Below are positions 58,801 through 64,000 of a DNA stretch of 64,000 nucleotides, in pieces (within the stretch, counting starts at the first letter, position 1; every line of letters starts with the position of its first letter). The stretch is from positions 1,365,698-1,429,697 of the forward strand of contig VXBP01003652.1 of NCBI GenBank assembly GCA_013400115.1, written 5' to 3'. The notes under the pieces are model-generated. The model did not search any database. It saw nothing but the letters and a program-made list of their open reading frames with translations, and had not been told where the DNA came from. The stretch comes from Rhinopomastus cyanomelas (taxonomy: Eukaryota; Chordata; Aves; Bucerotiformes; Rhinopomastidae). The position numbers and the translations under genes are program-made.

Positions 58801-61800
58801 GCCCAGGGGGGTTCTGGAGTCTCCTCCTCTGGAGACACTTAAAACCCATCTGGCCATGTTGCTGTGTGACTGAATCTAGGTGATCCTGCTGTGGCAGGGC
58901 GACTTGACTGGATGGTCTTTCAAAGTCCCTTCCAATCCCTAATGTTCTGTGATTGTATAATACTGCATCTTCCTGACAAAATAGAGATGAACTGTTCAAA
59001 ATGTTCACTTTGCTCATAACTTCCTTTGCCTTCTGTATCCCAGGGATACGACTGGTGGATCATGTGTGCTTTGACCAGACAAAGAATGAGCTAACAGAGG
59101 ATCAGTGGTGCCTGGAGCTCCCACGGCCCCTTTCAGAGCACAAACCCTGTGCTGCAGAGCCATGTCTGTACAGGTTAGTGTTCCTGGAAACTCAGCTGAA
59201 TTCTTGCTTTGCTTGTCCTTTCTCTGCCAACTAACCCAGTCTCTGCAGTCTCATTTGCATTGTGTAAAGTGAAAACAAAGAGTATGAAGCAGTTTCTTAT
59301 TAATTATGATGGCAGAGCAGATCTCAAACCATATTCTGTCTGTCCTGGTCCCACGAGGTAATTGAGATGCCAGCTGAATGAAAAGGAGATAATCCTTCCA
59401 ATCTTTACAGTAGTCTGCCAGGAAAACAGTGGCTACATGTCTGCTCACATCCTTTTCCAAGATTGTGCTAATAAAGCTTCAATCTTTCTCTGGAGGAGAC
59501 CCTGGTGTTAATTAGACTGGAAAGAGGAGCAAGAGCCAAGCCTGTCCAGACACTGATGGCGTAGACGTTTTAGTGTTTAGTAAAAAGCTGTGAGCTGCAG
59601 CTCTTGTTTCAGTGCTTTTAGTTGTAGAGAGCTGTCTGTGCAAGTTTCTAGCAGTTGTGACACAGAATCACAGAACAATAGGGATGGGAAGGGACCTCAA
59701 AAGATCATCCAGTCCAATCCCCCTGCCACAGCAGCATCACCTAGATCCAGTTGCATAGGAACGTGGCCAGGTAGGTTTTAAACGTCTGCAGAGAAGGAGA
59801 CTCCCCAACCTCTCTGAGCAGTTGTTCTCTCAGTCACATGCAGACAAGGCTCTTGAAATAAAGAAGTTGCATCCTCTGATTCATTTCTGGAATCAATGGC
59901 TTAAGGAACAAAGCTCCTCGATCAGATAACAAACAGGGTGATACAATTGCTTCCCATTTAGGTGGAAGATATCTCAGACAGGTGAATGCTCTGCTGTCTG
60001 TGGAACTGGAGTTGCCCAGCAGAATGTGACCTGTGTTCAGTTTCGTGATGGATTGGAGGCTGCTGTGGATGACAGCTTGTGCCCAGCAGAAGACAAACCC
60101 ATCTCTGTTGTGCCATGTGTGGTTAATGTCTGCCCTTTAGGCTGGGACAAAGTGAGTTTACTGGCTGGGCTTATTTCAGAGTCTCACTGGGAGCTTTGCA
60201 CTTGTGATCCGCACAAGGCTACCAGTTAAGAACCACCACCTTGCTACTGGAACCTGGCAGGGTGGTTTATGCCAAGGATATCTGCCCAGTTACAGGTTCA
60301 TCTGGTCACTTCAGACAGCTCTGTCACTCTTCATTTGTACTGCTGCGTTCATCAATCTGTAGTGATGTTTTGTTAGGGCAGCTGTTGACTGTTCCTTCTT
60401 CACTTTTTGTTGGTCAAACAAAGCCAGAAGTACATAACTGGTCCTCTAGGAAACACCTCTCTTGTGAGCAGTGAGGGTCTGATGTGGGAGAAAGGATTGC
60501 TAGCATGAAGGAAGATTTCTTGGCACTGAATCACATTTACTGATGGGGAGGATACTGCTTTAGGCATTTCCAGGCTCGGGTATCTCTCTTCAGGTAGTGT
60601 GGATTAGGAGGGGTCTTGGCTGTTGGACATCCTTAGCTATTCCTGATACTTCCATGTTCTGCAGAAATGGAGGAAATGCTTAAGTGTGACTGTGCAGTGA
60701 CAGCAGTTATCGTGTGGGCTTGTTCTGGAGGTGTTCCTCACCTTTATTAGGTTGGGACTGGTGTGGAAAGCAGGCACCAATGTTGGTCTGGGTCTTTTTG
60801 CTCTCTTTTGAGGAGGAAGATGCACATTTACCTCAGACTTTGGAGTCACTTGGGCATATCCAGCTGGAAAATGGGACTGTGTATGTCTGGAGCCCTGTAG
60901 CTGGGGAGTGTTCCGTCTCCTGTGGTAGAGGTGAGGTCTTTCAGTGCTGCAGGGAAATGTTGCTTGGCTGTAGGTGTGAGCTCAGTGCTTAGGAACCCTG
61001 GGGCCCTGGTCTTTTCCCTTTTGCTGTTCCAAGTGCATGTGTAGCTGTGGTCACAATATTTGAGTCTGGAAGGGGCAAGAGGCCCTGGCACAGCTCAGAG
61101 GGTGGGTGGCTGCTGCTGTGCTTCAGAGTTGGGGTTATACATGCAAGAAGTGTGCCTGGAGCTTGGGCAGAGACTGCTCATTCTGTGCACACAGATATGA
61201 CTGCCACTGCTTGGCCTGTTTTCAACCCTTGCATGGCAGCCGTGCAGTAAGAGAACATCCTTCCCTCGCTAGGTAAAGCTCAGGTCTGGTATGTGTGTGT
61301 GGCTTTTGACACCAAAGAGGAAACCCGAGAGGAAAACTGTCATCCAGTGCCAAAGCCAGAGAGGAGGATGGAAGTCTGTGACCTCAGTCCCTGCCCGCCA
61401 AGGTAAAGCAGTTTTGAGCCAGCAAGACCCAGTGCAGACAGTGACAGCTGGACGTTCTCACTGATGGCTGCTAGTCCTGGGAGGCATTTCAAAACAGGCT
61501 CATACAGGGGAAGCTGTGGAGATTTGATGCACAAGGGACAGTGAGAGAAGGCAGGAGAGATTGTGGCAGATGCCCTGGGTCACAGTTCGCCTCACTCAGA
61601 GAAGCAGGAGCTCCAATGTAATTTAGGCTGTGCCCTCTTAGATCAAAATGGCCGCATGGGTCACAAAAGCCTGCCCTGGGGAAGAGGAGCTGCCCATGAT
61701 CATGTAGTGTCATCTAGGTTGTGGTTTAGGCTTGATAAAGGTGATAGAGCTTGCCCTGCCCTGTTTGCTGTGGGACTGGAAAGCCACTGGCATCTGAACA

Positions 61801-63655
61801 TTCTTTACGTGCTACAGGATGCTGCTCCCAGGGTGGAATTAGCTGGGTCAGAAGGAGGCAGGATGGTCAGAAAGAGGCAGGATGAGGGAGTTTCAGTGTA
61901 TTTTCAGTAGTGAGAGATAGTAGTGGGTGGAGATTCATCACTGCTTAATTTTTTACCTCTGTTCTTTGTCAGATGGAAGGTAACCCCAGCTGGCCCCTGT
62001 TCCTCCAGCTGTGGGCTTGGCTTAGCTGTCCAGCTGGTCACCTGCGTGCAGATTCACCAAGGCAAGGAGATTTCCCTGGAGGACCATTTGTGTCCCGTGG
62101 CAGAGAAGCCCCTTACCAGTGTCCCCTGTGTCATCCGAATGTGCTCTTACGAGTGGAGCTTCAGCGAGTGGACAGAGGTAATTGCTCCTGTTCAGATGCA
62201 GCTCTGCCTCAATATTTGCTTCCCTCTAAACTGTTTGTTAGGGATGTTTTCCATCCTTCCCACTGCCCTGTGTTTAGCAGCCACAGGTCTACTTCCTACT
62301 ACTTCACTGAAGGTTTTGGCTGTAGTTTAAAGATGGTCTTGGGCCATGTTGTCTTCTGGAATGCAGATGACCCCAGATATTTTTAGGATGTGGTTCTGCC
62401 ATTCAAATACAGTTTAGAAGATCCTCTGGGAAGTGGGCAATCTTACAGCTGATAAAACAAGAGCACTGAAGGGACAAGTGACAGGACAGCATCAGTGAAC
62501 CAAAAGATCAGCCCTCCAGATCATGCCTGAGCCAGTAAATGAGTTTATTTCTAAGTACCAGCTCAAGCAAGTGTGTAAAGGCCTGTGGGTTTCTTCCTCT
62601 GCAGTGCTCAACTTCGTGTGGGAATGGCATTCAGACACGGCAGGATTTCTGCCTCAACCCGCTAACCCGTCAGCAGGTGAACCCCATCTTCTGCAGGCAC
62701 TTCCCCAAGGCCATTGTGGTACGTGGCTGCTCCGCAGGGCCCTGTCCTGAGCGGGCGGTGGGGACCGGGTCCCGTGGAGCAGAACTGCAGACAGTGACAC
62801 CAGCCACACACCCAGTGACAACTGCAGCCACCAAAGAGGTGAGACACAAGGACCTGCATCTGCCTCCATCTGCGGAGCCTCAGGAACAGACCCGGAGCAG
62901 TGGAGGTGAGGAGGGCACTGCCCAAAGCTGGCTCCTTTGGTTTAGATTCTTGCTGCATGCAGCTGTGTTGTGGTGACCCTCCTGCTGTACAGGGACAGGA
63001 GCGCAGGAGGGAATATTCCAGGTTGGGAGGGTCATCATGCTGTTCTGTCCAGCATGAAGTCTCCATGTCACCTGAGCTAAGAACAGTTCCCCTCCCAAAG
63101 CTCTTCTGTCTTCTTGGGGCAGCAGCAGACTCTTCTGAGCTCCAGCCAGAAGAGGGGCAATGGTTGTAAGCTGGAACATAGGAGGTTCCACATCAACCTG
63201 AGAAGGAACTTCTTCACGGTGAGGGTGACAGAGCACTGGAACAGGCTGCCCAGGGGGGTTGTGGAGTCTCCTTCTCTGGAGATGTTCAAGACCCGACTGG
63301 ACGGGTTCCTGTGTGACTTGGTTTAGGTGATCCTGCTGTTGCAGGTGGATTGGACTAGATGATCTTTCGAGGTCCCTTCTGATCCCTAATGATTCTATGA
63401 TTCTATGGGCACACTGTGGGCGCTTGTCTGCCCTTTTGCTACAAAGGGAACAGCTTTTCAGCAGCTGTAGTTCCTTCAGGATGTGTTTCTCATCTCTCTG
63501 CTGTACAGATGTCTGTGGAAAACTCTTCCTTAATGCCAGTGGGGTCATCAACATGACGGGTGTAGAGTGTGGTGACTGCACTGTGGCCATCGGACGTCCT
63601 CTTGGGGAGGAGATAAGACTCAGTGTCCTGGAGAGCTCCCTCAACTGTACTGCAG
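43836..63655 (+). CDS. ADAMTS13: ADAMTS13 von Willebrand factor-cleaving protease (26 exons visible, 3' end outside window)
   Basis: Exons: 43836-43910, 44197-44263, 45439-45722, 45855-45996, 46336-46472, 47189-47272, 47787-47911, 48678-48824, 49157-49291, 49840-49990, 50616-50720, 51168-51319, 51439-51502, 52025-52151, 52942-53090, 54516-54636, 55318-55398, 55619-55800, 55992-56127, 59044-59173, 59962-60151, 60813-60930, 61273-61402, 61973-62177, 62605-62905, 63509-63655. About 1228 aa, in phase throughout. Order: signal peptide (1-~23); M12B-type prodomain to a KR site at 198-199; metalloprotease with HEIGHSLGIPHD (349-360) and Met-turn M373; disintegrin-like; first TSP1 (WSSW, 507-510); Cys-rich; spacer with VYRRYGKEY (777-785); five further TSP1 repeats; linker; start of CUB1 (AIGRPLGE, LESSLNC). 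This is the secreted plasma protease that trims von Willebrand factor. Odd points are the long prodomain and six rather than eight TSP1 repeats. An AG at 63998-63999 may open the next exon. Confidence 0.95.
44518..44895 (+). mobile_element. CR1 LINE 3' fragment in ADAMTS13 intron 2
   Basis: Starts near GGCTCTTTTTAGCTTGGAAA and ends TCCTTAATGTTCTGTGATTC; about 380 bases, sense. Confidence 0.9.
47369..47448 (+). mobile_element. Old CR1 tail remnant in ADAMTS13 intron 6
   Basis: GTGTTGGAACTAGATGATCT and ATCCCTTTCAATTTAAACCA resemble the last ~70 bases of CR1. It directly precedes a second CR1 segment. Confidence 0.55.
47449..47781 (+). mobile_element. CR1 LINE 3' fragment abutting ADAMTS13 exon 7
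   Basis: CTACCTAAAAGGAGGTTGTA through CCATGAGGATTTTATGACTC and the tail repeat GGCTCTATGATTCT. The tail ends about 5 bases before the AG acceptor of exon 7 (exon start 47787). Confidence 0.88.
52177..52545 (-). mobile_element. Inverted CR1 LINE 3' fragment in ADAMTS13 intron 14
   Basis: Plus strand begins GGTTTCATAGAATCATAGAA and continues with AGGTTGGAAAAGACCCTTGG, CCACCACCCTGGGCAGCCCA and CCCTCAGCCTCCTCTTCCTC. It starts about 25 bases past the exon 14 donor. Confidence 0.9.
53363..53492 (-). mobile_element. Inverted CR1 LINE 3' fragment in ADAMTS13 intron 15
   Basis: CATCACAGAACATTAGGGAT through AAACATCTCCAGAGAAGGAG; about 130 bases. Confidence 0.9.
54843..55062 (-). mobile_element. Inverted CR1 LINE 3' fragment in ADAMTS13 intron 16
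   Basis: CACAGAATCACAGAACATTA through AGTTCTTTCTCATATTGCTG; about 220 bases. Confidence 0.9.
56166..56765 (-). mobile_element. Inverted CR1 LINE 3' fragment with internal tandem duplication, ADAMTS13 intron 19
   Basis: Begins GTCACAGAACCACAGAACAT on plus and runs through CR1 into a duplicated 130-base segment (separate entry). It starts about 40 bases after the exon 19 donor. Confidence 0.88.
56506..56765. repeat. Two-copy 130-base direct tandem duplication
   Basis: Copy 1 is 56506-56635 and copy 2 is 56636-56765. Both start GTCACCCCTCATTCTCCT and end TTGTTTGGCTGGCTGAGA, with only a handful of base differences. The unit spans CR1 sequence plus about 45 bases of flanking DNA, so it arose after the CR1 insertion. 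Confidence 0.9.
58291..58957 (+). mobile_element. CR1 LINE 3' fragment in ADAMTS13 intron 19
   Basis: CTGGGGGTCCTGGTGGCCAG through CCCTAATGTTCTGTGATTGT; about 670 bases with recognisable ORF2 C-terminal remnant. It ends about 85 bases before exon 20. Confidence 0.9.
59660..59808 (-). mobile_element. Inverted CR1 LINE 3' fragment in ADAMTS13 intron 20
   Basis: ACACAGAATCACAGAACAAT through AAACGTCTGCAGAGAAGGAG; about 150 bases. The rest of this intron (59174-59961) shows no coding potential. Confidence 0.9.
63152..63407 (+). mobile_element. CR1 LINE 3' fragment in ADAMTS13 intron 25
   Basis: GAGGGGCAATGGTTGTAAGC through TGATCCCTAATGATTCTATG and ATTCTATGG; about 255 bases. It ends about 100 bases before exon 26. 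Confidence 0.9.
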
Positions 63656-64000
63656 GTACTGCCTGGGCTGTGCTGGGGTCTAGCCTGGCCCTTTGGCAAA
63701 TCCACACCTTGTGCTTCTGAGTGGTTCTTGATGCCCTGGAGCCTGTGTGTGATCTCTGAAACCATTGTACAAGTTTTTCTGACCCACCCACCTTGTTGTC
63801 AGATGGGACTGAATGAAGAGGGTGCTTTTCCTTCCTTTACAGAGTTGTTTCTTACCTGTTTTTTTTAGTAGACATGAGATGAAAGGAGCTTATGGGGTTA
63901 AAGAAGCTGCTTGTGTTGGTCTGTTACAAACTCTGTGTAATAACACTCTTGCTGGAATCAGAACAGTCTGATTAGTTAACTGGACTGACTTCCTGACAGA

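Noticed and set aside
62880..63791. 303-codon minus-strand open frame
   Set aside because: It is antisense to ADAMTS13 exons 25-26 and passes through a CR1 (63152-63407). No homology or own promoter is seen.
1..64000. Bacterial-type features (operons, CRISPR, IS elements, riboswitches) and tRNA/rRNA genes
   Set aside because: None seen. Spliced vertebrate genes and CR1 repeats show this is animal nuclear DNA. I found no tRNA cloverleaf or rRNA by eye, though small ncRNAs cannot be excluded without a covariance search.

Overview
This window is a stretch of bird nuclear genome. Spliced vertebrate genes are separated and interrupted by many CR1 LINE copies, the characteristic avian retroposon, with truncated 5' ends and ATTCTATG/ATTCTGTG-type 3' tails. 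I could place about 28 CR1 segments, roughly 10 kb or 15-16% of the window by rough addition. That is heavier than usual for chicken and would fit a CR1-rich lineage such as woodpeckers and allies, but the species is an inference only.

The locus is the surfeit cluster and its flank (human 9q34.2 order). Six protein-coding genes lie on strictly alternating strands: SURF1 (-, its last exon lies left of the window), SURF2 (+), SURF4 (-), STKLD1 (+), REXO4 (-) and ADAMTS13 (+, its last exons lie right of the window). I rebuilt all exon chains by hand from recalled homology, GT/AG sites and codon-phase continuity. Every chain stays in frame with no premature stop or frameshift. Predicted lengths are SURF2 270 aa, SURF4 269 aa (same as human), STKLD1 640 aa, REXO4 412 aa, SURF1 262 aa visible, and ADAMTS13 about 1228 aa visible.

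Layout: 1-3756 SURF1; 3757-3925 a very short bidirectional CpG-rich promoter; 3926-6687 SURF2; 6688-7895 SURF2/SURF4 tail-to-tail gap filled by an inverted CR1; 7895-22281 SURF4 (2.5 kb 3' UTR, 7.5 kb first intron); 22282-22793 second bidirectional CpG island; 22794-36925 STKLD1; 36926-37267 convergent STKLD1/REXO4 tails; 37268-43358 REXO4; 43359-43835 third bidirectional CpG island; 43836-end ADAMTS13.

The genes do not form one pathway: SURF1 is a mitochondrial cytochrome-oxidase assembly factor, SURF2 a basic nucleolar-type protein, SURF4 an ER cargo receptor, STKLD1 a pseudokinase, REXO4 a DEDDh exonuclease and ADAMTS13 the plasma von Willebrand factor-cleaving protease. Their link is conserved synteny and shared divergent promoters. 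I saw no novel multi-gene system. The most interesting content is the architecture of this bird's ADAMTS13: a full-length M12B-type prodomain where mammals have a very short one, and apparently two fewer thrombospondin type-1 repeats than human, with the substrate-binding exosite motif of the spacer kept.
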